In this document: positions 55,249-64,000 of the stretch, in pieces | Layout: every line of letters begins with the position of its first letter | Position numbering within the stretch: the first letter of the stretch is position 1 | Source of the DNA: CANMUM01 sp965263365 | GTDB taxonomy: Bacteria > Pseudomonadota > Alphaproteobacteria > Rhodobacterales > Rhodobacteraceae | Length of the DNA stretch: 64,000 nucleotides | Direction: 5' to 3' | Assembly: GCA_965263365.1 (NCBI GenBank) | Contig: OZ253672.1 | Span: forward strand, 1,178,001 to 1,242,000 | Translations under genes and position numbers: made by a program | Notes under the pieces: model-generated | What the model saw: only the letters and a program-made list of their open reading frames with translations | Database searches by the model: none | What the model was told of the DNA's origin: nothing

Positions 55249-56204
55249 TATCTTGGTGCATCCACGCGCTTCATCAAAGCGGCAAGCACATCATCAGAAG
55301 TTTTGCCCTCAATCTCTGCATTCGGCCCAAGCACAATCCGGTGCCGCATAGTGGGAATAAATAATTTTTGCACATCATCTGGAAGCGCATAATCGCGCCC
55401 CTCAAGCGCCGCATTCGCTCTGACGGCATTCGCAATAGCGTCAGCGGCTCTCGTTGAGGCACCATGGGTAATCGACGGATCTTCGCGCGTCGATCGTACA
55501 AGGTCAACAATATAGGCGAGAATCGTATCATCCAAACGAATTTCATCAATCAACTTAAAGCCTGCGTTCAATTGCGTACGCGTCAATGTATTTTTAACGT
55601 CACTTGCCCCCCCTTTTTCGCTCACATTTCGTTCCGCATTGGCCTGCAAAATGGAGACCTCATCATCTCGATTTGGAAATTCAACTTTGAGCTTAAACAA
55701 AAAACGATCAAGCTGAGCCTCAGGAAGAGGGTAGGTTCCGTGTTGTTCGATCGGATTTTGTGTCGCAATGACAAAAAATGCATCCCCGAGCTTATAGGTT
55801 TTTCCATCAATGGTAACTTCGCGTTCATTCATGGCTTGCAAAAGTGCCGCTTGGGTTTTTGGCGGCGCACGGTTGATTTCATCAGCCAATAAAATATCGG
55901 TAAATATGGGCCCTTTGGTGAGGTGAAATTCTTGGCTTTGAAAGTTAAAAATATTCACCCCCAAAACATCACCGGGCATTAAATCTGGCGTGAATTGAAC
56001 ACGTCCAAAATTGAGCTTTACAGCCCGCGCAAAACTCTGCGCCAATAAGGTCTTCGCAGTTCCCGGAGGCCCTTCAAGCAAACAGTGACCGCGAGAAAAC
56101 AAGCTAATCAAAACCATATCTATGATGCCGTCTTGACCCTTGACTGCCTTGCGGATTTCACCGCGCGTCTTTTCAATAAGCTCTTGAAATTCATCTAAAT
56201 TCAT
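55248..56204 (-). CDS. MoxR-family AAA+ ATPase
   Basis: 318 residues. Walker A GPPGTAKT at 45-52, Walker B IFTDILLADEINRAPPKTQA, sensor 1 FVIATQNPIEQHGTYPLPEA, and the MoxR lid with TRAADAIANAVRA. Chaperone-like ATPase paired with the DUF58 protein. Overlaps the DUF4350 gene by 14 bases. Confidence 0.95.
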   Translation of the reverse strand: MNLDEFQELIEKTRGEIRKAVKGQDGIIDMVLISLFSRGHCLLEGPPGTAKTLLAQSFARAVKLNFGRVQFTPDLMPGDVLGVNIFNFQSQEFHLTKGPIFTDILLADEINRAPPKTQAALLQAMNEREVTIDGKTYKLGDAFFVIATQNPIEQHGTYPLPEAQLDRFLFKLKVEFPNRDDEVSILQANAERNVSEKGGASDVKNTLTRTQLNAGFKLIDEIRLDDTILAYIVDLVRSTREDPSITHGASTRAADAIANAVRANAALEGRDYALPDDVQKLFIPTMRHRIVLGPNAEIEGKTSDDVLAALMKRVDAPR

Positions 56205-57495
56205 GGGGATTTATCACCTTCTTTGCTAATTCTTTATAATTTTCGAGTTTCTTCGCGACGGTCACTTCGGTTTGCTCACCTTTTATGTCGATAATCTCAC
56301 GCGCCAAACGAATATAATTTTCCACCTCTGGATGCTCTTGACGGCGCAAGTAATCAAACAAAGCATCGGGACCGCTACTCAAAGCAGCCTCACCAAGCAC
56401 CCGCTTGGTCACCCTTGCAACATGCCCTTGAACAAAATCAGATGCCAATCTGTTATTTTTACCCGAAAGTCGCAAAATTTTTGCCATAGCAGCCGTTGCA
56501 TTTTGACTTGAGACATTTTCTATTTTAGCGCGCGTACGAATTGGGGCTCCGAACCGAAACGCTCCGCGCCAATACAACATTCCAAAAATTAAAAACACTA
56601 AAGCCCAAAGAATAGAAAACGGATACCTAAACATTGAAACAAATGAATCTGATGCCCGATCATATTCTTGGCGTTCCTCGGCGAATTCGTCAACAAATAG
56701 CGTCTGACGACTGAAGTAGTCTACATATACCTTTTGACTCGCTTCATCTTTAATAAATTGCTTCAATATATCGGCAAAAATCGCTTTATTTTGCGCAACC
56801 CCTAGACCATGATTATTTAATAAGTCGGGATCGGATATGTAGAGAATAGGATGGTCAAGCGATTTCATTTCGCAGCGTGCGGCCAATATCCCGATTTCAA
56901 TTTCAAGTACAGACTCACACCCCTTAGGCAATGTGTCTTTTACAAAAACCTGGGGAGCGAATAGCGCCCCTTCCTTATCAAAAGCACTAAATTCAAAAAA
57001 ATCAAATTCACCTCGCTCAATTTGAGCAGCACTCAATTTAAGCTGGAAAATATAGCTAACATTATAGTGCTCAATGGGTATAATCGAGCCCATGTGTAGT
57101 GCTCGTCGAACAAGCGCCTCTTCATTCCATTTTGGCAAAACCACGACCGCAGGTAACAATGAAACTTTGTGCTTAAAATTGTGAATTGGAATATCTCGCA
57201 AAGTCGTAGACGGCAAGATTTTGTTATCTTCATTGACTTCGTCTGAATTGCTCCATTGCGTTAGGTTCGTATCTAAAATGGGCAAAATTGTTGCGCCAAA
57301 TTCATCTCTCAAAACAACTGAATTATAGGTTGAAACAACGGTTTCGATCTCGTGCTCTTCAAAACCGACCGACAACCCAAAACTTCCTAAAATACTACGC
57401 TCAAGTGAAACTTGTGGGCGAAAAAGAAAAAAGAAAAACAATGCGCCTGCGACTAGGAGCCCGATAACTACAATATTCAAAGAATTTTTAGTCAT
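56191..57495 (-). CDS. DUF4350-type membrane protein of the MoxR cluster
   Basis: 434 residues. N-terminal membrane helix (about 8-25), a periplasmic domain of roughly 270 residues containing YISDPDLLNNHGLG, which is the DUF4350 motif, a second helix near 300-318 (FSILWALVFLIFGMLYWRGA) and a cytoplasmic helical tail. Always found with MoxR-DUF58 genes; function unknown. Overlaps both neighbours. Confidence 0.82.
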   Translation of the reverse strand: MTKNSLNIVVIGLLVAGALFFFFLFRPQVSLERSILGSFGLSVGFEEHEIETVVSTYNSVVLRDEFGATILPILDTNLTQWSNSDEVNEDNKILPSTTLRDIPIHNFKHKVSLLPAVVVLPKWNEEALVRRALHMGSIIPIEHYNVSYIFQLKLSAAQIERGEFDFFEFSAFDKEGALFAPQVFVKDTLPKGCESVLEIEIGILAARCEMKSLDHPILYISDPDLLNNHGLGVAQNKAIFADILKQFIKDEASQKVYVDYFSRQTLFVDEFAEERQEYDRASDSFVSMFRYPFSILWALVFLIFGMLYWRGAFRFGAPIRTRAKIENVSSQNATAAMAKILRLSGKNNRLASDFVQGHVARVTKRVLGEAALSSGPDALFDYLRRQEHPEVENYIRLAREIIDIKGEQTEVTVAKKLENYKELAKKVINPHEFR

Positions 57496-58285
57496 CGCGC
57501 TTCATCCGGCTTTGATGTCCAGCCAAAAGGATAGATCTTCCAAGCTCCAGCGTCTTTTGATAAACTTCTGAACTGATTTCTCGACCCCCATATTTGACAA
57601 GCTCGCTTGATTGCAAAATTTTCTCAAGACTTGAAACTTTGGCGTAATCTTTAGGAATTCGTGCAAAAGCTTCACGCTCTGTGTCCGAACGCGCAAAAAC
57701 AAGATTAGATATTTGGGCGACGTCCAAAAGCGAATATCGCAAAAGCTCAATTAAATTCGCACGGTAGTCATTGGAGCCTTCCAAGCGCCTGAAAAAACTT
57801 TCCCGATCGAGTTCATCAATATCGACTTCCAAATTCCAATTTTCCGGCGCTATTGCAGATTGCTGTTCTTCACCTTTCTTCCCAAGGTTGCGCGAAAACA
57901 GCGCTCCACTCCCCCCAAATTTTAACCACAAAATGATAGCAACCGCCAAAAATATAAGAATAAAAATGAGAGCACTTGACTGTGTGAATATCGGATCTCC
58001 TGGCGGAGAAAATTCTTCAGTATCCGAAATCTCAACTTCTACGGGTTCACTAGATACCTCGCTTGCGTATGTGGCTTGCGTATCAACGCGCACCTGCCTA
58101 GCCTCTTTTCGATATTCTTCAGAAAAGCTCTCTGATGGTGGTGTAACTTCCTCGACAACATACCATTTGTCATACTCCGCCGCGCGCCCTTCAAAAACAA
58201 AGAAAACAAAGACCGCGCCCAATATTGTCCAAAGACGAAAATTTAGCAAAAATCTTATCATTGAATTTTCAGAATCCGATTTCAT
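57488..58285 (-). CDS. DUF4129-type membrane protein of the MoxR cluster
   Basis: 265 residues. N-terminal hydrophobic segment (about 9-28), a polar periplasmic stretch starting AEYDKWYVVEEV, a membrane helix near 105-123 (ALIFILIFLAVAIILWL), and a cytoplasmic domain with YRANLIELLRYSLLDVAQI and RSDTEREAFARIP, similar to DUF4129. First gene of the cluster DUF4129-DUF4350-MoxR-DUF58-SpoIIM-RDD. ATG at 58261 is an alternative start. Confidence 0.78.
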   Translation of the reverse strand: MKSDSENSMIRFLLNFRLWTILGAVFVFFVFEGRAAEYDKWYVVEEVTPPSESFSEEYRKEARQVRVDTQATYASEVSSEPVEVEISDTEEFSPPGDPIFTQSSALIFILIFLAVAIILWLKFGGSGALFSRNLGKKGEEQQSAIAPENWNLEVDIDELDRESFFRRLEGSNDYRANLIELLRYSLLDVAQISNLVFARSDTEREAFARIPKDYAKVSSLEKILQSSELVKYGGREISSEVYQKTLELGRSILLAGHQSRMKRDD

Positions 58286-58347
58286 AACCTTTTCTTAAAA
58301 GGCAACGTGCGAATTGACAACTCAAATAATCTCTACTCAAAATAAAT

Positions 58348-59373
58348 TTAGAGTTTTGGCGCAGGCCCGGTTGAATTTCCAATGATTAAATCGGCTTCCA
58401 AAACAGTCTGCCGCGTAAACCCATCGTAATTTTCAATCTGTTTCACCAAATATTCTGCGCAAAGCTGCCCCGCCTCACGAACATTTGAACGTGTCGCCGT
58501 GAAAATTGGATTTTCTGAGCCATTGGGAAGATATGATAAGTCATCATCATGTGTCACAACTGAAAAATCTCGCCCAATCTCAAGTCCACTTTCATAAAGC
58601 GCTCGTCGCACTCCTTCTGCAACCAATAAAGACGACACGACTGCTGCCGTCGGCGCATTATCAAGGCTTAAGAGTTTTTTTGCGCATTGATAACCATATT
58701 GCTCGGTCATTTCAGAACTAAACATCAGCGATGGATCCACCGTTAAATTCAAATTCTTATGCGCGTCCTCAAATCCCATTCTGCGCCGCCATGCAAAATC
58801 CATTTCCTCATTACCATTTAACAATGCTATTCGACGATGACCAAAATCAATCAACAACTTTGTCGCTTTTTCAAAGGCTCGACGATTATCAACATCTACG
58901 TAAGTATATGGTTCAGAAAAATCAGTTCGTCCATGCACGACAAATGGGATTCCCAACTCGCTCAGAAAACCAATGCGTTGGTCAAATCGCTTCGGCGCCT
59001 GAACAATCAGCCCATCAACTTTTCCGCTTGCCTTTAAATTGCGAAGCGCATCCAAAATGTTACGCTCATCAACAAGTGAAATTACGGTGTCATAGCCTTT
59101 ATTAGAATAATAAGTTGCTGCACCTGCGATAAAGTCGCCGAACACGGGACTAAAAAATTCATAACCTGGCTGTTTTGTAATCACAAATCCGACCATTTTG
59201 GTGCGCCCTGTCGCTAAGCTTTGCGCCCGCACATTCGGCTGATAATGATATTTTTTTGCAGCTTCGCGAACGCGCTCACGTGTCTTTGCTGACACTTCAG
59301 GATAACCCCCAAGAGCTCTTGAAATTGTGGTCGAAGAAAGCCCTATTTTTTTTGAAAACTCTTTTAAATTCAT
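58348..59373 (-). CDS. aglR: LacI-family repressor of the alpha-glucoside operon
   Basis: 341 residues from ATG 59373; a TTG three codons earlier is open but unlikely. LacI helix-turn-helix LKEFSKKIGLSSTTISRALG with hinge VREAAKKYHYQPNVRAQSLA, then the periplasmic-binding-like sugar domain. It is divergent from aglEFGA and two copies of a LacI-type palindrome lie in the shared region, supporting AglR. Confidence 0.9.
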   Translation of the reverse strand: MNLKEFSKKIGLSSTTISRALGGYPEVSAKTRERVREAAKKYHYQPNVRAQSLATGRTKMVGFVITKQPGYEFFSPVFGDFIAGAATYYSNKGYDTVISLVDERNILDALRNLKASGKVDGLIVQAPKRFDQRIGFLSELGIPFVVHGRTDFSEPYTYVDVDNRRAFEKATKLLIDFGHRRIALLNGNEEMDFAWRRRMGFEDAHKNLNLTVDPSLMFSSEMTEQYGYQCAKKLLSLDNAPTAAVVSSLLVAEGVRRALYESGLEIGRDFSVVTHDDDLSYLPNGSENPIFTATRSNVREAGQLCAEYLVKQIENYDGFTRQTVLEADLIIGNSTGPAPKL

Positions 59374-59398
59374 CTGAAGCAAATGTTAGCCATAATTT

Positions 59399-59408
59399 AA
59401 AGCGCTTT
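59399..59408. promoter_or_regulatory. LacI-type operator, aglR side
   Basis: AAAGCGCTTT palindrome within TTAAAGCGCTTTCAA, 26 bases upstream of the aglR start; the last thirteen bases are identical to the second site at 59611. Likely autoregulation and looping. Confidence 0.75.
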
Positions 59409-59571
59409 CAACTAAAAACGCATCATAGATCAAAAACTATATTAAAGATCGTTTTTCCAATTCAGCCAATTCGCATGCTGGATATGTAGGAGTTGATTTT
59501 TATTCCTATATTAATTCTTCATTTTAAGGGTAAATTCACTTTTTAACACGTCGCAAGCCGTAATGTTTTGA

Positions 59572-59620
59572 TTGACAAAATGGTAATTTTCAGTGTCTAA
59601 ATAATTACTCAAAGCGCTTT
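59572..59620 (+). promoter_or_regulatory. aglE promoter with overlapping LacI-type operator
   Basis: TTGACA (59572-59577), 18-base spacer, TCTAAA (59596-59601), then the palindrome AAAGCGCTTT at 59611-59620, where transcription should start. Binding of AglR there would block initiation. The two operators are 212 bases apart, a distance that allows looping. Confidence 0.7.
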
Positions 59621-59660
59621 CAATTTTTTGATTCGCTGTCACAAACCTAGGGAGAGACTT

Positions 59661-60923
59661 ATGAAAAAACTATTATTAAGCTCAGCAAGCGTAGCGGTTC
59701 TCGCAACAAGCGCTCAAGCTGGCGAAATCACTGTATTTGGGCCATGGCTTGGACCTGACCAAGAAATGGTCGAGCAAGTGATCGATGTTTTTGAAGAGCA
59801 AACTGGCCATGTTGTGAATTATCAAGGTTCAGACGATTTCGAATCTCAAATTCGCGTGGACACAAGCGCGGGTTCAGCGCCAAATATTGCTGTGTTTCCA
59901 CAGCCTGGCCTAATGGCTGACCTTGCGAAAGAAGGCTACTTAACGCCGCTTGCCGATGGAACTGGTGACTGGATTGCAGAAAACTATGCGGCTGGCCAAT
60001 CTTGGGTAGATCTTGGAACGGCTGCAGATGCGAATGGCGAAGATCAACTCTTTGGATTTTTCTATAAAGTTGATGTGAAATCGCTCGTTTGGTACGTGCC
60101 GGAGAACTTTGAAGAAGCAGGATATGAAGTCCCAACAAGCATGGAAGAGCTGAAAGCACTAACCGATCAAATCGTTGCGGATGGTGGCACGCCTTGGTGT
60201 ATCGGATTGGGTTCTGGCGGCGCGACAGGTTGGCCTGCGACTGACTGGGTTGAGGATATGATGTTGCGTACACAGTCCCCAGCTGATTACGATGCATGGG
60301 TATCAAATGATATGAAATTTGACGATCCGAAAGTGATCGCGGCGATTGAAGAATTTGGTGCATTTGCACGCAATGATGATTATGTTGATGGCGGCGCTTC
60401 TGCGGTCGCATCAATCGACTTTAGAGATAGCCCAAAAGGCCTATTTGAAAGCCCTGCGAAATGCTACATGCATCGTCAAGCGTCATTCATTCCAGCGTTC
60501 TTCCCAGAAGGAACAGTCGTGGGTGAAGACGCTGATTTCTTCTATTTCCCGGCTTATGCTGAAAAAGATCTCGGAACACCTGTTTTGGGAGCGGGAACGG
60601 TTTGGGCAATTACAAATGATGACCCTGTTGCGCACGAATTCATGGCTTTCTTGCAATCTACGGAAGCGCACGAAGAGTGGATGGGGCTATCTGGCTTCTT
60701 GACTCCTCATAAAGGCGTTAACCCAGATGCATTTGCGGATCCAACATTGCGCAAGATGAATGAAATCCTTCTTGGCGCAACAACCTTCAGATTTGACGGT
60801 TCTGATTTGATGCCTGGCGCGATCGGTGCTGGCGCATTCTGGACAGGAATGGTTGACTATTCTGGCGGTAAATCTGCAGAAGAAGTAGCCGCAGAAATTC
60901 AAGCCGCATGGGACGCAAACTAA
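59661..60923 (+). CDS. aglE: Alpha-glucoside ABC transporter substrate-binding protein
   Basis: 420 residues from ATG 59661 with GGGAGAG upstream. Signal peptide KLLLSSASVAVLATSAQA, then an extracellular solute-binding fold (FGPWLGPDQEMVEQVIDVFE, PWCIGLGSGGATGWPATDWV). The AglE family binds alpha-glucosides such as sucrose, maltose or trehalose. First gene of the agl operon; a stable hairpin follows it. Confidence 0.95.
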   Translation: MKKLLLSSASVAVLATSAQAGEITVFGPWLGPDQEMVEQVIDVFEEQTGHVVNYQGSDDFESQIRVDTSAGSAPNIAVFPQPGLMADLAKEGYLTPLADGTGDWIAENYAAGQSWVDLGTAADANGEDQLFGFFYKVDVKSLVWYVPENFEEAGYEVPTSMEELKALTDQIVADGGTPWCIGLGSGGATGWPATDWVEDMMLRTQSPADYDAWVSNDMKFDDPKVIAAIEEFGAFARNDDYVDGGASAVASIDFRDSPKGLFESPAKCYMHRQASFIPAFFPEGTVVGEDADFFYFPAYAEKDLGTPVLGAGTVWAITNDDPVAHEFMAFLQSTEAHEEWMGLSGFLTPHKGVNPDAFADPTLRKMNEILLGATTFRFDGSDLMPGAIGAGAFWTGMVDYSGGKSAEEVAAEIQAAWDAN

Positions 60924-60943
60924 TCCCATAAATGACTATGATC

Positions 60944-60965
60944 TAGGCGCCCACAAGCGCCTAGA
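60944..60965 (+). other. Intergenic stem-loop after aglE
   Basis: CTAGGCGC and GCGCCTAG pair over eight bases around CCACAA, with no T run behind. Such hairpins after binding-protein genes protect the upstream mRNA and give more binding protein than permease. Confidence 0.6.
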
Positions 60966-61021
60966 CTCCAAAAAATAAATAATTACAAATACATAATATC
61001 TTTAAGTGAAGCACAGGGAAC

Positions 61022-62017
61022 ATGACTATGCCACCAGCTCTGTTGGGTTTAATCACTATTATTATTGGCGTATCGGGATGCATCGCCTATTTCTTCTTCT
61101 CAAATTGGATACTAGATAACATTATCTGCCCCGCAAAGGGTCCGAATGCCGGTCGCAATATAAACCGCGCAAACATTGTTCGTCCGTGGCTATTCCTACT
61201 GCCGGCGATTCTCGCGCTTGGGCTATATTTAGCTTATCCAGTTTTTGCAACATTTTGGCTCTCTTTAAATGAACGCGTCGGCGGTCAAAATCAGTTTGTG
61301 GGTTTCAACAATTATGTTGCAATGTTTCAACAAGCGAAATTTCGAGAAGCCATTTTCAATAATATGCTTTGGCTCTTAGTCGTCCCTGCACTTTCAACAG
61401 CCTTCGGCCTACTAGCCGCACAGCTAACAGATCGCATTGGTTGGGGAAATATCGCAAAATCGCTCATATTTATGCCAATGGCGATCAGTTTTGTGGGTGC
61501 ATCGGTCATTTGGAAGCTCGTATATGATTCAAATCCTGAAATCGGTCTTCTGAACGCGATCACAACAAGCCTGGGCGCTGATGCGCAAACTTGGCTAACC
61601 ATTCCGTTTTGGAACAACTTTTTCTTGATGGTCATCCTCATTTGGATCCAAACTGGGTTTGCGATGGTCATATTATCTGCGGCCATTCGCGGTATACCAG
61701 AGGATACAATCGAAGCGGCAACCATTGATGGTGCCAATCCATTTCAAATCTTTTTCAAAATCAAAGTTCCCCAAATCTTCCCGACAATTTTGGTGGTATG
61801 GACGACAATTACCGTGACGGTATTAAAAGTTTTCGACATTGTTTTTGCGATGACAAACGGTCAATGGCAAACACAGGTTCTCGCCAACTACATGTTTGAC
61901 CAACTCTTTCGTGCTGGAAATTGGGGCGTCGGCTCGGCCGCCGCCATTATCATCATGCTGTTGGTCACACCGATTTTATACATGAACGTCCGCAATGCGC
62001 GCAGAGAAATGCAATAG
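61022..62017 (+). CDS. aglF: Alpha-glucoside ABC transporter permease
   Basis: 331 residues. Membrane helices begin at once (LLGLITIIIGVSGCIAYFFF), and the cytoplasmic EAA loop is EAATIDGANPFQIFFKIKVP. AGGGAAC precedes the ATG; a second ATG two codons on is possible. It starts 98 bases after aglE and nine before aglG. Confidence 0.94.
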   Translation: MTMPPALLGLITIIIGVSGCIAYFFFSNWILDNIICPAKGPNAGRNINRANIVRPWLFLLPAILALGLYLAYPVFATFWLSLNERVGGQNQFVGFNNYVAMFQQAKFREAIFNNMLWLLVVPALSTAFGLLAAQLTDRIGWGNIAKSLIFMPMAISFVGASVIWKLVYDSNPEIGLLNAITTSLGADAQTWLTIPFWNNFFLMVILIWIQTGFAMVILSAAIRGIPEDTIEAATIDGANPFQIFFKIKVPQIFPTILVVWTTITVTVLKVFDIVFAMTNGQWQTQVLANYMFDQLFRAGNWGVGSAAAIIIMLLVTPILYMNVRNARREMQ

Positions 62018-62026
62018 GATATAGCT

Positions 62027-63166
62027 ATGGAAAACAAAAATAACCCACTCCGTTGGATCGTACACCTCAGCGTATTATTTCTTGTTGCGATATGGGTATT
62101 CCCAACCCTTGGTCTCTTCATTTCATCATTTAGAACCATTGACCAAATCTCTGGAAGTGGGTGGTGGAAATCGCTTTCTTCGCAAGAACAAACGCTACAA
62201 TTTCGCACAGACGGTCCCGACGCACAGAAACTTGTTGACGGCAAATACGTCATCGAAGGCAACCTATTTGAAGGCGGGGAACCTCTCGATTTTTCAGCTT
62301 GGGGCTCTAGTCAGCGTGCTCCGGGGGCTTTCGAAAGTGGTGCCGTATCAGAGCTTAAAGGCGGCAAAGAACTCATGCTTCTTGCAAATGGCGACTATGT
62401 CTTAACGAGTCCCAGTGAGTTCGAGGGCTCAAGAGGTCAACGCCTCTTTGTACAGGCCACCGTACCGCCCGAATTTACGCTCGATAACTATCGAAATATG
62501 CTCTTTGATCCCACGAATGTTGAAGGCATGAGCAAGGCATTTTTCAACACACTGACCGTGACGATACCGGCAACAATTATCCCGATACTCGTCGCAGCCT
62601 TCGCAGCCTATGCATTGGCATGGATGGATTTTCCGGGGCGCGCGCTTTTGATTGCCGCGGTTGTGGGGCTGCTGGTTGTGCCCCTTCAACTCGCACTTAT
62701 TCCCCTTCTCCAGCTGCATAATAACATTGGCATCGGCAAAGGATACATAGGTGTGTGGCTAGCGCATACAGGCTTTGGGCTTCCCTTGGCGATTTATCTC
62801 TTGCGTAACTATATGGCAGGGCTTCCCAAGGACATTATTGAAAATGCGCGCGTTGACGGCGCGACCGAATTTCAGATTTTCACGAAAATCATTTTGCCCT
62901 TATCATTTCCGGCCCTCGCAAGTTTTGCAATTTTCCAATTCTTGTGGACTTGGAACGATCTTCTCGTCGCAAAAGTTTTCTTGATTGATGCATCTGGAGA
63001 CACGACCGTTATGACTGCGAAAATCGTAGAAATGCTCGGAACACGCGGCGGAAATTGGGAAATTCTTGCAACCGCAGCCTTCGTTTCGATCGCCGTGCCC
63101 TTGTTGGTGTTTTTCGCGATGCAGCGTTACCTCGTTCGCGGCCTACTCGCAGGATCCGTGAAATGA
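62027..63166 (+). CDS. aglG: Alpha-glucoside ABC transporter permease
   Basis: 379 residues, longer than most MalG-type permeases because of a periplasmic insertion of about 100 residues after the first helix (FRTDGPDAQKLVDGKYVIEG), a feature of AglG. EAA loop ENARVDGATEFQIFTKIILP. The aglA start overlaps its stop by ATGA. The ATPase AglK is not in the window and presumably lies downstream of aglA. Confidence 0.94.
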   Translation: MENKNNPLRWIVHLSVLFLVAIWVFPTLGLFISSFRTIDQISGSGWWKSLSSQEQTLQFRTDGPDAQKLVDGKYVIEGNLFEGGEPLDFSAWGSSQRAPGAFESGAVSELKGGKELMLLANGDYVLTSPSEFEGSRGQRLFVQATVPPEFTLDNYRNMLFDPTNVEGMSKAFFNTLTVTIPATIIPILVAAFAAYALAWMDFPGRALLIAAVVGLLVVPLQLALIPLLQLHNNIGIGKGYIGVWLAHTGFGLPLAIYLLRNYMAGLPKDIIENARVDGATEFQIFTKIILPLSFPALASFAIFQFLWTWNDLLVAKVFLIDASGDTTVMTAKIVEMLGTRGGNWEILATAAFVSIAVPLLVFFAMQRYLVRGLLAGSVK

Positions 63167-64000
63167 ATCAACATAACCCAATAATCGGAAAAGAAAGCAT
63201 GTCTCAAATAACTCAAACCGCGCGTGATAAATCTCAAGACTGGTGGAAGGGAAGTGTCATCTACCAAGTCTATCCACGGAGCTTCCAAGACAGTAATGGT
63301 GATGGGGTTGGTGATTTAAAAGGCATCATCCAACGACTGCCCTACATCGCCGACTTAGGTGCGGACGCCGTTTGGATCTCACCGTTTTTTAAGAGCCCTA
63401 TGAAAGATTTCGGATATGATGTTTCGGATTACCGAGCCATTGATCCGATGTTTGGCTCAATGGACGATTTTGACAATTTGGTGGCAGAATCGCACAAGCT
63501 CGGGCTTCGCGTTATAATTGACCTTGTATTGTCACATACTTCTGATCAACACGACTGGTTCAAAGAAAGCCGAAGCTCGCGTGATAACCCAAAATCTGAT
63601 TGGTATGTATGGTCAGATCCAAAGCCAGATGGCACCCCTCCCAATAACTGGCTGTCCATTTTCGGAGGCTCAGCTTGGCAATGGGATTCACGGCGTGAAC
63701 AATATTACTTACACAACTTCTTGACCTCACAGCCGGATTTGAATTTTCACAATCTCGACGTCCAAGATGCACTTCTTGATATGGCGCGTTTCTGGCTTGA
63801 AAAAGGGGTTGATGGTTTTCGCTTGGATACGATCAACTTTTACGTCCATGACAAAGAGTTGCGCTCAAACCCTGCTCTCTCTGAAGAAAAGCGGAACGCG
63901 TCAATCGCGCCTTCAGTTAATCCTTATAATTATCAAGAGCATATTTATTCGAAAAATAGGCCGGAAAATTTAGAATTTCTACAGCGCCTGCGCTCAGTTA
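63163..64000 (+). CDS. aglA: Alpha-glucosidase (GH13), 5' part
   Basis: 279 codons to the right edge, no stop reached. ATG 63163 overlaps the aglG stop; an in-frame ATG at 63199 is the alternative. GH13 signatures: WWKGSVIYQVYPRSFQDSNG, DGVGDLKGI, region I DLVLSHTSDQH, and region II GVDGFRLDTINF with the nucleophile Asp. A cytoplasmic enzyme that hydrolyses the imported alpha-glucosides. Confidence 0.93.
   Translation, partial: MNQHNPIIGKESMSQITQTARDKSQDWWKGSVIYQVYPRSFQDSNGDGVGDLKGIIQRLPYIADLGADAVWISPFFKSPMKDFGYDVSDYRAIDPMFGSMDDFDNLVAESHKLGLRVIIDLVLSHTSDQHDWFKESRSSRDNPKSDWYVWSDPKPDGTPPNNWLSIFGGSAWQWDSRREQYYLHNFLTSQPDLNFHNLDVQDALLDMARFWLEKGVDGFRLDTINFYVHDKELRSNPALSEEKRNASIAPSVNPYNYQEHIYSKNRPENLEFLQRLRSV

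Noticed and set aside
59728..60414. 228-codon minus frame opposite aglE
   Set aside because: Composition (many His, Gln, Ser, Arg) is typical of an antisense shadow, and aglE is certain.
1..64000. CRISPR array, insertion sequence, prophage or integrase
   Set aside because: No repeated spacer pattern, transposase, terminal inverted repeats or phage genes were seen in reading the window; the single tRNA has no integrase beside it.

Overview
The window reads as chromosome of a low-GC marine alphaproteobacterium, most likely a Rhodobacterales (Roseobacter-like) lineage. I infer this from gene orders typical of that group (TPR protein-bamB-der, obgE-proB-proA, rplU with a helix-hairpin-helix tail followed by rpmA, msrPQ, aglEFGA), from a dddP-type gene remnant, from two MttB-family genes with a dimethylglycine-dehydrogenase-like flavoprotein, and from the absence of spore or Gram-positive features. 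No database search was possible, so taxon and functions rest on recognised motifs.

Layout. 1-0.8 kb: an RTX-type pair on the minus strand, a HlyC-like lysine acyltransferase followed by the start of a VCBS-repeat protein that runs off the left edge. 0.86-7.1 kb: housekeeping (radA, cvpA, an SDR, then der/bamB/TPR on the other strand). 7.3-12 kb: an RND efflux pair. 12-18.5 kb: a fused pabB-pabC, a LysR regulator, and obgE-proB-proA. 18.6-21.2 kb: msrPQ, rpmA, rplU. 21.4-24.5 kb: a ProXWV-type betaine/choline ABC importer. 25.1-27.3 kb: a LysR regulator divergent from two small exported proteins. 27.5-31 kb: tRNA-Val, gph, rpe, tkt. 31.3-35.9 kb: manC-type GDP-mannose enzyme plus a type I secretion ABC/HlyD pair whose ATPase lacks two catalytic residues.

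35.9-48.1 kb is the most distinctive part: a minus-strand run of nine coding units controlled, by position, by a divergent TetR gene with a perfect 16-bp palindrome. It holds two non-pyrrolysine MttB homologues, a flavoprotein/GcvT-type demethylase split by a frameshift, a PAS-LuxR regulator, a TMADH/StcD-like flavin demethylase, an enolase-superfamily enzyme, a quinone-reductase-like MDR protein, and a DddP DMSP-lyase remnant that has lost about 241 internal codons in frame. Immediately beyond lie putA and its Lrp-type regulator. With the ProXWV importer, a coherent but unproven reading is uptake and stepwise N-demethylation of a betaine (proline betaine is the best guess) to proline, then PutA oxidation to glutamate.

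52-58.3 kb: a MoxR-DUF58-DUF4350-DUF4129 cluster with a SpoIIM-like and an RDD membrane protein. 58.3-64 kb: LacI-regulated alpha-glucoside uptake and hydrolysis (aglR, aglEFG, aglA cut by the right edge), with two identical AAAGCGCTTT operators. No CRISPR array, insertion sequence or rRNA was seen.
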